A stretch of DNA of 23,003 bases, from assembly GCA_003250235.1 (NCBI GenBank), contig QKGY01000015.1, forward strand, positions 1 to 23,003, given 5' to 3'. Made by a program: the position numbers and the translations under genes. Origin of the DNA: Desulfuromonadaceae bacterium (GTDB lineage: Bacteria > Desulfobacterota > Desulfuromonadia > Desulfuromonadales > SZUA-540). Below, piece by piece: positions 8,488-14,904 of this stretch (position 1 is its first letter; every line of letters starts with the position of its first letter). The notes under the pieces are model-generated. The model searched no databases. It had not been told where the DNA came from and saw only the letters and a list, made by a program, of their open reading frames with translations.

Positions 8488-8516
8488 TTGACTCGTCGTG
8501 CCACCACTGGCACAAT
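8488..8516 (+). promoter_or_regulatory. Probable sigma-70 promoter of the hydrogenase-like regulator
   Basis: TTGACT (8488-8493) and CACAAT (8511-8516) are spaced 17 bp apart, giving a start near 8523 and a leader of about 65 bases. The spacer contains the 16-bp dyad at 8498-8513, so a protein bound there would block RNA polymerase. A second inverted repeat, GCACAATT/AATTGTGC (8510-8517 and 8534-8541), overlaps the -10. Confidence 0.5.
8498..8513. promoter_or_regulatory. Candidate operator, dyad GTGCCA-N4-TGGCAC
   Basis: GTGCCACCACTGGCAC has perfect 6-bp arms around a 4-bp spacer. The same 16-bp layout recurs at 10918-10933 and 10998-11013 with TGACAC as the right arm. Its place between the -35 and -10 suggests autorepression by the product of the gene it precedes. 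Confidence 0.6.
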
Positions 8517-8587
8517 TCCCGGGTATATCTCCAAATTGTGCGTACTTTCGTACCTTTTTCCCTAGCCATTTTGTACCCGGAGTGCTC

Positions 8588-10882
8588 ATGGGTCCGATCA
8601 AAACCGTCAAGGAACGCTGCCGCAAGTGTTACGCCTGCGTGCGGAACTGCCCGGTCAAGGCCATCAAAGTCAAGCAGGAATATGCCGAAGTCATCCACGA
8701 CCGCTGCATCGGCTGCGGCAAATGCATCAAGGTTTGTTCGCAGCAAGCCAAGATCATCAGCGACTGCATGGAAGAGACCCAGCGGCTTATTCAGGGAAAG
8801 GATCCGGTTGTTGCGGTTCTGGGATGCTCCTATCCTGCGTTCTTTCACGACGTGCGCCCCGGCCAGCTCGTTACCGGCCTCAGGCGCCTGGGCTTTGCCG
8901 AAGTGCATGAAGGGGCGGCTGGTGTCGAACTGATCCGCGGCGAATATGCGCATCTACTGAGCCAACCCGGTAGCGATCCGCTCATCTCCAGCCACTGTCC
9001 CACCATTGTCGACCTGATTGAGCGGCATTACCCCCAGCTGGTCCGCAACCTGATGGGGGTCGTCTCTCCCATGGTCGCGATAGGCCGTTTCATAAAATCC
9101 CGGCGCGGTGCGCAAACCAAGGTGATCTACATCAGCTCCTGCATTGCCGGCAAATTCGAGATCGAAGCGGAACAGGTGGCCGGGGCTATCGACGTGGTCC
9201 TGACCTACCAGGAACTCAACCTGATGCTCAAAAATTATCCCGTCGATCTGCCGCGACTCGGCGACGCTCCCTTTGACGGCATTCAACCCGGCCAGGGACG
9301 ACTCTTCGGCATCGCCGGAGGCCCGTTCCAGGCCTTTGACGTTCCCAACGATTTTCTCAATCCCGACTTCGTATCCGCCGGGGGCGAAGAGGCCGCCCTG
9401 GAGCTGGTCAAGGATCTGGCCGCCCGCCGCATCACTCCCAAGTGGGTCGATATCCGCTTCTGCAACGGCGGCTGCATCGGCGGGCCGGGCAAAAACAACC
9501 GCCTGACCACCTTTTCGAAACGCAACCTGATCATTGACTATTTCCAGGGCAGCGACAGCAGCCCCGTGACGATAACCGATCCGGCTTACGACGCGGCCGG
9601 TCGTCTGCCCGATCTGAAGCGCACATTCAAAAACAAATACAAGCGTCTGCCTCCCCCCAGCGGAGAGAGCATCCGGAAAATCCTTCAGGCCACCAACAAA
9701 TTTGTCGAGAGGGACGAACTCGACTGCGGCGCCTGCGGATACCCCACCTGCCGGGAACATGCCGTAGCTGTCTTTCAGGGGCTTGCCGAAGAGGACATGT
9801 GCCTGCCCTACTCTCTCAAGCGCCTGGAAGAGGATCGCTTCAATCTGGCTCAGAAGTACGAACTGGCCCAGCGCGCCCTGAGCCAGGAATTTGGCGAAGC
9901 CGCGATTATCGGCGACGACACCCATACCTTGGATGTGCTGAAACTGATCCGTCAGGTCGGCCCGACACCGACGACGGTTCTCATTCGGGGGGAAAGCGGG
10001 ACGGGCAAGGAACTTACCGCCCGTGCGATCCACGCCAACAGCCATCGCGCCGACAAGCCCCTGGTGACGGTGAACTGCACCACGTTGACCGACAGCCTTC
10101 TGGAGAGCGAACTGTTCGGACATCGCAAGGGCGCTTTCACTGGAGCTGTGGCGGACAAGAAAGGATTGTTCGAAGCCGCCAGTGGAGGCACCATCTTTCT
10201 CGACGAGATCGGCGATATCACCCCCAAAGTCCAGGCAGAGCTTCTGCGGGTGCTCGACAGCGGGGAGATCCGCCCCGTGGGCGGCAATACAGCCATCAAG
10301 GTGGACGTGCGCCTGATTGCCGCAACCAACAAAAACCTGGAGAACGGCATCCGGGAGGGATGGTTCCGTGAAGACCTGTTCTATCGCCTCAATGTCTTCA
10401 CCATCACCATGCCGCCGCTTCGCAACCGGATCCAGTCGCTGGATAATCTGGTCAACCACTTCCTGGGCCGTGCCAGCAAACGGCTCAACAAACCGATTGT
10501 CGGCATCGAGGATCGAGCGATCGACGCCATGCGGCAATATGCCTGGCCCGGCAACATCCGCGAATTGCAGAATATCATCGAACGCGCCGCTGTCCTTTCC
10601 CAGGATCGGGTCATCCGCTTGGAAAACCTGCCGGTCATCTTTGCCGAACTGGCCCTCAACGCACCGGCAGGCGCCTCCCAGCCCTCCGAAGTTTCTTTCC
10701 GCAGTCAGAGGGAAAAACACCTTTCCCATGTTGAAAAAGGGCTGATCAAACGCTACCTTCAGGAAGCCCGCGGCAATGTATCCGCTGCCGCTCGCGCCGC
10801 CGGAATTCCACGCCGAACGTTCTATCGCCTTCTCAGCCGCTACGACCTGCACGGCTCGGACTACCAGGAAAACCGCCCCTAA
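8588..10882 (+). CDS. Sigma-54 activator with N-terminal sensory [FeFe]-hydrogenase-like module
   Basis: This 764-aa fusion has two ferredoxin [4Fe-4S] motifs (C11, C14, C17, C21 and C40, C43, C46, C50). An [FeFe]-hydrogenase large-subunit-like domain follows, with motif L1 SSHCP (C137), L2 SSCIAGKFE (C185) and L3 RFCNGGCIGG (C292, C296). A four-cysteine Fe-S domain, CGACGYPTC plus C405 (C380, C383, C388, C405), comes next. The AAA+ domain has Walker A GESGTGKE (468-475), GAFTGA (515-520) and Walker B TIFLDEIGD. A Fis-type HTH closes the protein (GNVSAAARAAGIPRRTFYRLL, 729-749). The four H-cluster cysteines persist, but catalytic-type residues differ. It is therefore probably a redox, H2 or CO sensor that drives sigma-54 RNA polymerase, rather than an enzyme. 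An in-frame start at 8498 exists; the ATG at 8588 has GGAG at 8579-8582 and begins just before the ferredoxin motif. The GAFTGA loop is intact, so true sigma-54 activation is expected. Confidence 0.9.
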   Translation: MGPIKTVKERCRKCYACVRNCPVKAIKVKQEYAEVIHDRCIGCGKCIKVCSQQAKIISDCMEETQRLIQGKDPVVAVLGCSYPAFFHDVRPGQLVTGLRRLGFAEVHEGAAGVELIRGEYAHLLSQPGSDPLISSHCPTIVDLIERHYPQLVRNLMGVVSPMVAIGRFIKSRRGAQTKVIYISSCIAGKFEIEAEQVAGAIDVVLTYQELNLMLKNYPVDLPRLGDAPFDGIQPGQGRLFGIAGGPFQAFDVPNDFLNPDFVSAGGEEAALELVKDLAARRITPKWVDIRFCNGGCIGGPGKNNRLTTFSKRNLIIDYFQGSDSSPVTITDPAYDAAGRLPDLKRTFKNKYKRLPPPSGESIRKILQATNKFVERDELDCGACGYPTCREHAVAVFQGLAEEDMCLPYSLKRLEEDRFNLAQKYELAQRALSQEFGEAAIIGDDTHTLDVLKLIRQVGPTPTTVLIRGESGTGKELTARAIHANSHRADKPLVTVNCTTLTDSLLESELFGHRKGAFTGAVADKKGLFEAASGGTIFLDEIGDITPKVQAELLRVLDSGEIRPVGGNTAIKVDVRLIAATNKNLENGIREGWFREDLFYRLNVFTITMPPLRNRIQSLDNLVNHFLGRASKRLNKPIVGIEDRAIDAMRQYAWPGNIRELQNIIERAAVLSQDRVIRLENLPVIFAELALNAPAGASQPSEVSFRSQREKHLSHVEKGLIKRYLQEARGNVSAAARAAGIPRRTFYRLLSRYDLHGSDYQENRP

Positions 10883-10883
10883 T

Positions 10884-10899
10884 GCGCCAGCCGTGACAC
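10884..10899. promoter_or_regulatory. Candidate distal activator site 1 (GCGCCA-N4-TGACAC)
   Basis: It matches the dyad GTGCCA-N4-TGACAC with one mismatch in the left arm. It begins one base after the regulator stop codon and is centred about 211 bases before the predicted sigma-54 start. It is the weakest of the upstream sites. Confidence 0.4.
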
Positions 10900-10903
10900 A
10901 AAA

Positions 10904-10947
10904 GCCCGTCGCAAGGCGTGCCACCCTTGACACACCTTGCGACGGGC
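10904..10947 (+). terminator. Long hairpin after the regulator, probable terminator
   Basis: A perfect 13-bp inverted repeat, GCCCGTCGCAAGG/CCTTGCGACGGGC, has an 18-nt loop. AAAA precedes it and CATTTT follows. The T-run is short, so termination may be partial. The loop consists almost exactly of the dyad site at 10918-10933. Confidence 0.6.
10918..10933. promoter_or_regulatory. Candidate activator site 2 (GTGCCA-N4-TGACAC)
   Basis: GTGCCACCCTTGACAC is centred about 177 bases upstream of the predicted sigma-54 start. It shares GTGCCAC plus TGACACACC with the site at 10998. It is a normal distance for an enhancer-like site bound by a sigma-54 activator. Confidence 0.6.
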
Positions 10948-10997
10948 CATTTTCCGCCACTTCCTGTAATTACACCCACCAACAGCCGCAACGATCA

Positions 10998-11013
10998 GTG
11001 CCACATCTGACAC
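10998..11013. promoter_or_regulatory. Candidate activator site 3 (GTGCCA-N4-TGACAC)
   Basis: GTGCCACATCTGACAC is centred about 97 bases upstream of the predicted start. It is 80 bp from site 2 and identical to it in both arms. Confidence 0.6.
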
Positions 11014-11066
11014 ACCCAGAAATCATATTAACGCGGAAAAGGCCTATTTTAACCCAGAGCGGCCCA

Positions 11067-11082
11067 CTGCCAAAGTTGGCAC
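11067..11082. promoter_or_regulatory. Dyad half-overlapping the -24 element (CTGCCA-N4-TGGCAC)
   Basis: It has one mismatch from the operator consensus. Its right arm is the -24 element itself, so the match could be partly accidental. If bound, it would block sigma-54 polymerase at high regulator levels. Confidence 0.3.
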
Positions 11083-11093
11083 GCCCATTGCTT
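11076..11093 (+). promoter_or_regulatory. Sigma-54 (-24/-12) promoter
   Basis: TTGGCACGCCCATTGCTT matches the consensus TGGCACG-N4-TTGCW at every defined position, with GG and GC exactly 10 bases apart (GG 11078-11079, GC 11090-11091). The predicted transcription start is near 11103. It lies directly downstream of a sigma-54 activator gene and of the dyad sites that the activator probably binds. Confidence 0.88.
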
Positions 11094-11102
11094 ATTAAAA
11101 CA

Positions 11103-11200
11103 GTACTATTTTGGGGATTACGGCAGATTTCACCACGAATACACCACTGCCCCCATTTGCGTCGCCCGGGCCCTCTCTCCCCTGGGCGGCGTTTTTTTTT
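11103..11200 (+). ncRNA. Candidate sigma-54-dependent small RNA, about 97 nt
   Basis: Transcription from the -24/-12 promoter would begin near 11103 and meet a strong intrinsic terminator ending at 11200. No convincing ORF with an SD lies between them. The RNA would form a 5' hairpin: GGCAG 11122-11126 pairs with CUGCC 11147-11151, extended by GGG 11113-11115 with CCC 11152-11154 around a bulge. Its 20-nt loop contains two CACCAC-like repeats. The 3' part is the terminator hairpin with an all-pyrimidine loop, CCCUCUCUCC. Both loops are plausible antisense seed regions, the second being complementary to purine-rich ribosome-binding sites. Alternatives are a terminated leader of ptsP (its start lies 248 bp further on) or a very small peptide. 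No RNA family was recognised. Confidence 0.6.
11160..11200 (+). terminator. Strong intrinsic terminator
   Basis: An 11-bp stem (11160-11170 with 11181-11191, including two G-U pairs) has a 10-nt C/U-only loop and is followed by nine T residues (11192-11200). It lies less than 60 bp after the predicted sigma-54 start. Confidence 0.88.
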
Positions 11201-11447
11201 GAATTTTTCTCAACAAAACCAGCAAAAGGCCCTTCGCGGAACAGGCCCTACAAAGCAGCTACCGAGATAACATCTTTATTTTTAAGTGTTTTATCGGACA
11301 AGGCATAAATCGATGCATAACGAGACAGAGATGATCACCCTTGTCATTTTTTGATGGCGAACTTCTGAGCACCTGTTATCATTGTCATGTTTTTTGACGT
11401 TTAACGGAAATTCCACCAAAGCAATTCCACGCAACCAAGACCGTCAT
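11201..11447. other. Leader region before ptsP
   Basis: This AT-rich stretch has no gene. An imperfect direct repeat, TTGTCAT-(G)-TTTTTTGA, occurs at about 11341 and 11382. Each copy contains GTCA followed by TGAY, so it may be a regulatory site. No convincing promoter or riboswitch was found, though ptsP must start somewhere here. Confidence 0.3.
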
Positions 11448-13790
11448 ATGACCAAACGAAGCAAGGAAAGACTTGGGGTTACCACCCTAGAGGATATCAG
11501 CGCCCTCATCCTGCAGTCCCACGATCTGGATGAGACCCTGAAAAATATTGTCACCCTGGTCGCACGCCGCATGGGGACGGAAGTCTGTTCCATCTACCTG
11601 TTAGATGACGATCGCTTGACACTGCGCCTCAGAGCCACCAAGGGTTTGTCGCGCAAGGCGGTTGGTCGGGTTACTCTGCAGATCGGCGAGGGGCTCACCG
11701 GCATGGCAGCCGAGAGTCGCCATCCTGTCGCCATCCAGGAACCCCAGTCCCATCCCCGCTATCGATACTTCAAAGAAACTGGCGAAGAACGGTATCACTC
11801 CTTTCTTGGAATCCCTCTTTTTGACAGGAAAAGCCCTCTCGGGGTTATTGTCATCCAGACCAAGGAAACCCGGCTGTTTACCCCGGAGGAAACCAGCGCT
11901 CTGTCGACGATCGCTTTCCAGATCAGCTCCATCGTCATCAATGCGCGCCTTCTCGATTCCATTCGGAAAAAAGAGGAAGAAACCAGCCGATTTGTGCAGC
12001 AACTGGAGCAAACGCGCAAATCTCTCGTGTCTTCGGCCGGACCGGCCAAGAGATCGCGGAGTGCAGCGTTGCGAGGGACGATCGCCTACCCTGGGCTGGC
12101 GTCGGGCCCTGCCCATATTCTTGACTCGGAATTGGGATTTACCGATATCAGTGATGAAGACAAATCTCATGTCGAAGAAGAGATGCAGCGCCTCGACAGC
12201 GCCTTCGAAAAGACACGCATCCAGACCATCTTCCTGGAAAAACGCATGGCGGAGCGCTTGTCGGAGAGCGACGCCTCGATCTTCCACACCCACCTGATGA
12301 TCCTTGAAGACCGGGGTTTCCTGGAGCGCCTTCACGACGAAATCGGCCAGGGGCACAGTGCCGCTTACGCCCTGAAAAAAATAGTCAGCGACTATATCGA
12401 GGCGTTCGAACGCATGGAGGATCCGTACCTGCGAGAACGCGCCGCCGACATGAAGGACATCGGCAGGCGTCTGGCCGCCAACCTGGTCGGCCAGGAAAAT
12501 CAGGTCCTGCAGCTCAAACAGCCCGGCATTCTGGTGGCGCGTGAAATTCTCCCCTCCGATATGGCCACCCTCGACCCGGAGCATATCCTGGGCATTGTCA
12601 CCGAAGCCGGCGAGAGGAACTCTCACGCCGCGATCATGGCAAAGTCCATGGGCATTCCGGCCATTGTCGGCGTCAAGGGGCTTCTCAAAGAGGTCGCCCC
12701 CGACAATCAGCTGATACTCGACGCCAATTCCGGCTGTCTTTACATCGACCCTCCCCAGCATGTCCGCGAAGAATACCGGCGCCTCGAGGCAGACAGCAGT
12801 CGCGAACTGCATCGCCTGGAGGAGTTTCGCAAGCTTCCCGCCCAGACCGCCGATGGCGAGCGTATTATCCTGCGCGCCAACATCGGTCTTGTCAGCGACG
12901 TGAGCATCGCCCAACGCAACGGTGCGGAGGGGGTCGGACTCTACCGGACAGAATTCCCCTATATGACCCGCGGCAACTTCCCGGATCGCGAGGACCAATA
13001 TCAGCTCTACCGGAGGGTTGTCGAAGGATTCCAGGGACAACCGGTCACGATCCGGACGCTGGACATCGGTGGAGACAAGGCACTGCCCTACTTCAGCCCC
13101 CCCAAAGAAGACAATCCCTTTATGGGATGGCGATCGGTGCGGGTCTCGCTGGATAACCAGGACATCTTCCGCACCCAGCTCGAAGCGATCCTGATGGCAG
13201 GCTGTCACGGCCCCGTCAAACTTCTTCTGCCCATGATCTCAAGCCTGGACGAAGTCCGGGCATCCAAGAAAATCCTTTCGGAAGCTCGGGCCAATCTTCG
13301 CCGGGAAGGAATCCCCCATGCGAAAGATATCCCTTTCGGGGTCATGATCGAGGTCCCGGCTGCTGTACGCATTGCCGACCAGTTGGCCCGGGAGGTGGAT
13401 TTTTTCGCCATGGGCACCAACGACCTCATTCAGTACATGCTTGCCGCCGACCGCAACAACCCCCTGGTCAACAAATACTACGATCCCCTGCATCCGGCGA
13501 TTCTCGATGTTCTCCGTGAAGTGCAGATCGTGGCCGAAAAAGCGGGAATCGATGTATGCGTCTGCGGAGAAATGGCCGCCGATCCTCTGAACCTTCTGGC
13601 CCTGATCGGCATGGGTATCCGGGAGTTCTCCATGGCCGCCCCCTTTATCCCCCGCACCAAAGCCTTCCTTCAGGATCTGCACACCGATATGGCCCGCAAG
13701 GCCGTACGCAAGGTCATGCATCTGGGCACCAGCGATCAGATCCGCGCCCACCTTATGGACGTTTTGAAAAAAATCGAACAGGTCAACTGA
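11448..13790 (+). CDS. ptsP: PEP-protein phosphotransferase with GAF domain (EI-Ntr)
   Basis: This 780-aa enzyme I of the nitrogen-type phosphotransferase system takes phosphate from PEP and passes it through a histidine to an NPr/HPr-type protein. A GAF domain (about residues 15-170, with VCSIYLLDDDRLTLRAT-like strands and GEGLTGMAAESRHPV) precedes a short coiled linker. The PEP-utilising N-domain starts at LRGTIAYPGLASGPA (208-222). The phospho-histidine is H393 in ERNSHAAIMAKSMGIPAIVG. The TIM barrel shows GLYRTEFPYM, TLDIGGDKALPYF, FAMGTNDLIQYMLAADR and the catalytic cysteine in CVCGEMAADP. An in-frame TTG start at 11382 gives unlikely extra residues. ATG 11448 begins the family-like sequence, though its SD (AAGA) is weak. 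No HPr or EIIA gene lies in the window. Confidence 0.94.
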   Translation: MTKRSKERLGVTTLEDISALILQSHDLDETLKNIVTLVARRMGTEVCSIYLLDDDRLTLRLRATKGLSRKAVGRVTLQIGEGLTGMAAESRHPVAIQEPQSHPRYRYFKETGEERYHSFLGIPLFDRKSPLGVIVIQTKETRLFTPEETSALSTIAFQISSIVINARLLDSIRKKEEETSRFVQQLEQTRKSLVSSAGPAKRSRSAALRGTIAYPGLASGPAHILDSELGFTDISDEDKSHVEEEMQRLDSAFEKTRIQTIFLEKRMAERLSESDASIFHTHLMILEDRGFLERLHDEIGQGHSAAYALKKIVSDYIEAFERMEDPYLRERAADMKDIGRRLAANLVGQENQVLQLKQPGILVAREILPSDMATLDPEHILGIVTEAGERNSHAAIMAKSMGIPAIVGVKGLLKEVAPDNQLILDANSGCLYIDPPQHVREEYRRLEADSSRELHRLEEFRKLPAQTADGERIILRANIGLVSDVSIAQRNGAEGVGLYRTEFPYMTRGNFPDREDQYQLYRRVVEGFQGQPVTIRTLDIGGDKALPYFSPPKEDNPFMGWRSVRVSLDNQDIFRTQLEAILMAGCHGPVKLLLPMISSLDEVRASKKILSEARANLRREGIPHAKDIPFGVMIEVPAAVRIADQLAREVDFFAMGTNDLIQYMLAADRNNPLVNKYYDPLHPAILDVLREVQIVAEKAGIDVCVCGEMAADPLNLLALIGMGIREFSMAAPFIPRTKAFLQDLHTDMARKAVRKVMHLGTSDQIRAHLMDVLKKIEQVN

Positions 13791-13805
13791 ACCTTCCCGA
13801 TTCCA

Positions 13806-13844
13806 CCATAAAAAAAGCCGGGGGTTTCCCGGCTTTTTTTATGG
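13806..13844. terminator. Bidirectional terminator between ptsP and the metallo-hydrolase gene
   Basis: A 17-bp perfect palindrome (arms 13806-13822 and 13828-13844) consists of a GCCGGG/CCCGGC core flanked by A7 and T7. It therefore works on both strands for the two convergent genes. Confidence 0.9.
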
Positions 13845-13873
13845 TTTGCGCAGATGCGCCCATCAGCAGGATA

Positions 13874-14608
13874 TCAATTCATGGCACGGATTCGAACCTC
13901 AATGTCGAGAGCCTCTTTGAGAAGATCGACAAGCTGCGAGGTATCGGTATCCCCGAAGTGATAGGGATAGAGGATTTTCGGACGGAAGGCCAAGGCGGCA
14001 TCCGCGACCATGCCGGGAGTCATGGTGTACGGAAGATTCATGGGCAAAAAAGCGATATCGATATCCCTCAACGCCTTCATCTCCGGAATATTTTCCGTGT
14101 CACCGGCCACATAGACCCGCGTATCCCCAAAAGTGAGGATATAGCCATTCCCCTCGCCCTTAGGATGAAAAGGCTTCCCGTTGTCGCGCTTGTGAACCAG
14201 ATTGTACGCCGGGACAGCCTCGATGCCAACGCCATCCACCATGCGGGTTTCCCCGTTTTTGATTACATCTGCGTCAGTTATCGCCGAGAAACAACTCGCA
14301 GAACAGAGGATCTTGGTCGACGGTTTCCGCACCTTGTCAATAGCGTTGATATCGAGGTGATCCCGATGTTCGTGGGTAATGAGGATAGAGTCCGCTTTGG
14401 GCAGAACCGCATAATCCGTGAGGGGACTATAGGGATCCACATAGATGACCTTATGCCCGAAAGCAAAAATGAGGCTCCCATGACCGACGAAGGTGATCTC
14501 CAGATCCCCGGACGAGGTATGGATTACATCCGACTCCAGACGATCCGGGGCCGCAACGGCAACCGAGGCTGCAAGAACGAAGAACATCGCGAGAAATCCC
14601 TTCCGCAT
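13874..14608 (-). CDS. Exported metallo-beta-lactamase-fold hydrolase (UlaG-like)
   Basis: This 244-aa protein has a signal peptide (MRKGFLAMFFVLAASVAVAA, cleavage near residue 20). The mature part shows the metallo-hydrolase motif THEHRDH (78-84), an aspartate in VAGDTE and a late histidine in YPYHFGDTD. The fold and the VGHGSLIF...VDPYS opening resemble UlaG-like hydrolases, whose substrates are mostly unknown. Export to the periplasm is unusual for the UlaG branch and is inferred from the leader. GTG at 14614 is too close to the GGAGG. ATG at 14608 is spaced correctly. It is the last gene of the minus-strand run from 18358. Confidence 0.88.
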   Translation of the reverse strand: MRKGFLAMFFVLAASVAVAAPDRLESDVIHTSSGDLEITFVGHGSLIFAFGHKVIYVDPYSPLTDYAVLPKADSILITHEHRDHLDINAIDKVRKPSTKILCSASCFSAITDADVIKNGETRMVDGVGIEAVPAYNLVHKRDNGKPFHPKGEGNGYILTFGDTRVYVAGDTENIPEMKALRDIDIAFLPMNLPYTMTPGMVADAALAFRPKILYPYHFGDTDTSQLVDLLKEALDIEVRIRAMN

Positions 14609-14672
14609 TTTCACACTCCTCCCAGGTCAAATCCGTTGGCAAATATCCAGCAGCGACCGGCCTTTTGCCGTA

Positions 14673-14861
14673 TCAGGGACGATCCGCGAGCAATACGCCC
14701 CCCACAGCGACCTGATCCGGAGCGTTTTCCCGCACGAGGACGATGATTTTCTCTTCAGGCAGGCCGTAGGCTTTGGCGGCAGACCGGGTCAACTCTTCAA
14801 CCAGGGAGCGACGGACAGCTTTTTCCAGGATGGGTGGGCCCTCAAGGGTAATGATCGGCAT
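14673..14861 (-). CDS. 4-oxalocrotonate tautomerase family protein
   Basis: This 62-aa protein is exactly the size of 4-OT subunits. It begins MPIITLEGPPI, so Met removal would leave the catalytic N-terminal proline. AAAGGAG lies seven bases before this ATG. A longer frame from 14894 would bury the proline and is rejected. Family members keto-enol tautomerise small acids as oligomers. The true substrate is unknown and no aromatic degradation genes are present. Confidence 0.88.
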   Translation of the reverse strand: MPIITLEGPPILEKAVRRSLVEELTRSAAKAYGLPEEKIIVLVRENAPDQVAVGGVLLADRP

Positions 14862-14904
14862 AAAGACTCCTTTGAAATGAGTGTTTGTGGACAACTAAAC
14901 CGGT

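Noticed and set aside
8508..8526. Second sigma-54 promoter upstream of the regulator, from TGGCAC at 8508
   Set aside because: The -12 position reads GG instead of GC and has no TTGC, so the TGGCAC is better explained as the right arm of the dyad.
8498..8587. Longer N-terminus of the regulator starting at 8498
   Set aside because: It lacks an SD, starts within the predicted promoter and adds residues with no family resemblance.
8954..10960. Open frame of 668 codons on the minus strand opposite the sigma-54 regulator
   Set aside because: It mirrors a gene with clear domains on the plus strand, has no SD and no recognisable motif. It results from GC-biased codon use.
11221..11275. Possible cyclic-dinucleotide (GEMM-type) riboswitch before ptsP, suggested by CAAAGC and GCTACC
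   Set aside because: The order and spacing of the conserved core and its pairing partners do not fit the class.
11111..11308. 65-codon frame with a TTG start inside the candidate RNA region
   Set aside because: It lacks an SD and runs straight through a strong intrinsic terminator, so it is unlikely to be translated.
11601..13208. Open frame of 535 codons on the minus strand opposite ptsP
   Set aside because: It is an antisense shadow of a confidently identified gene, without family features.
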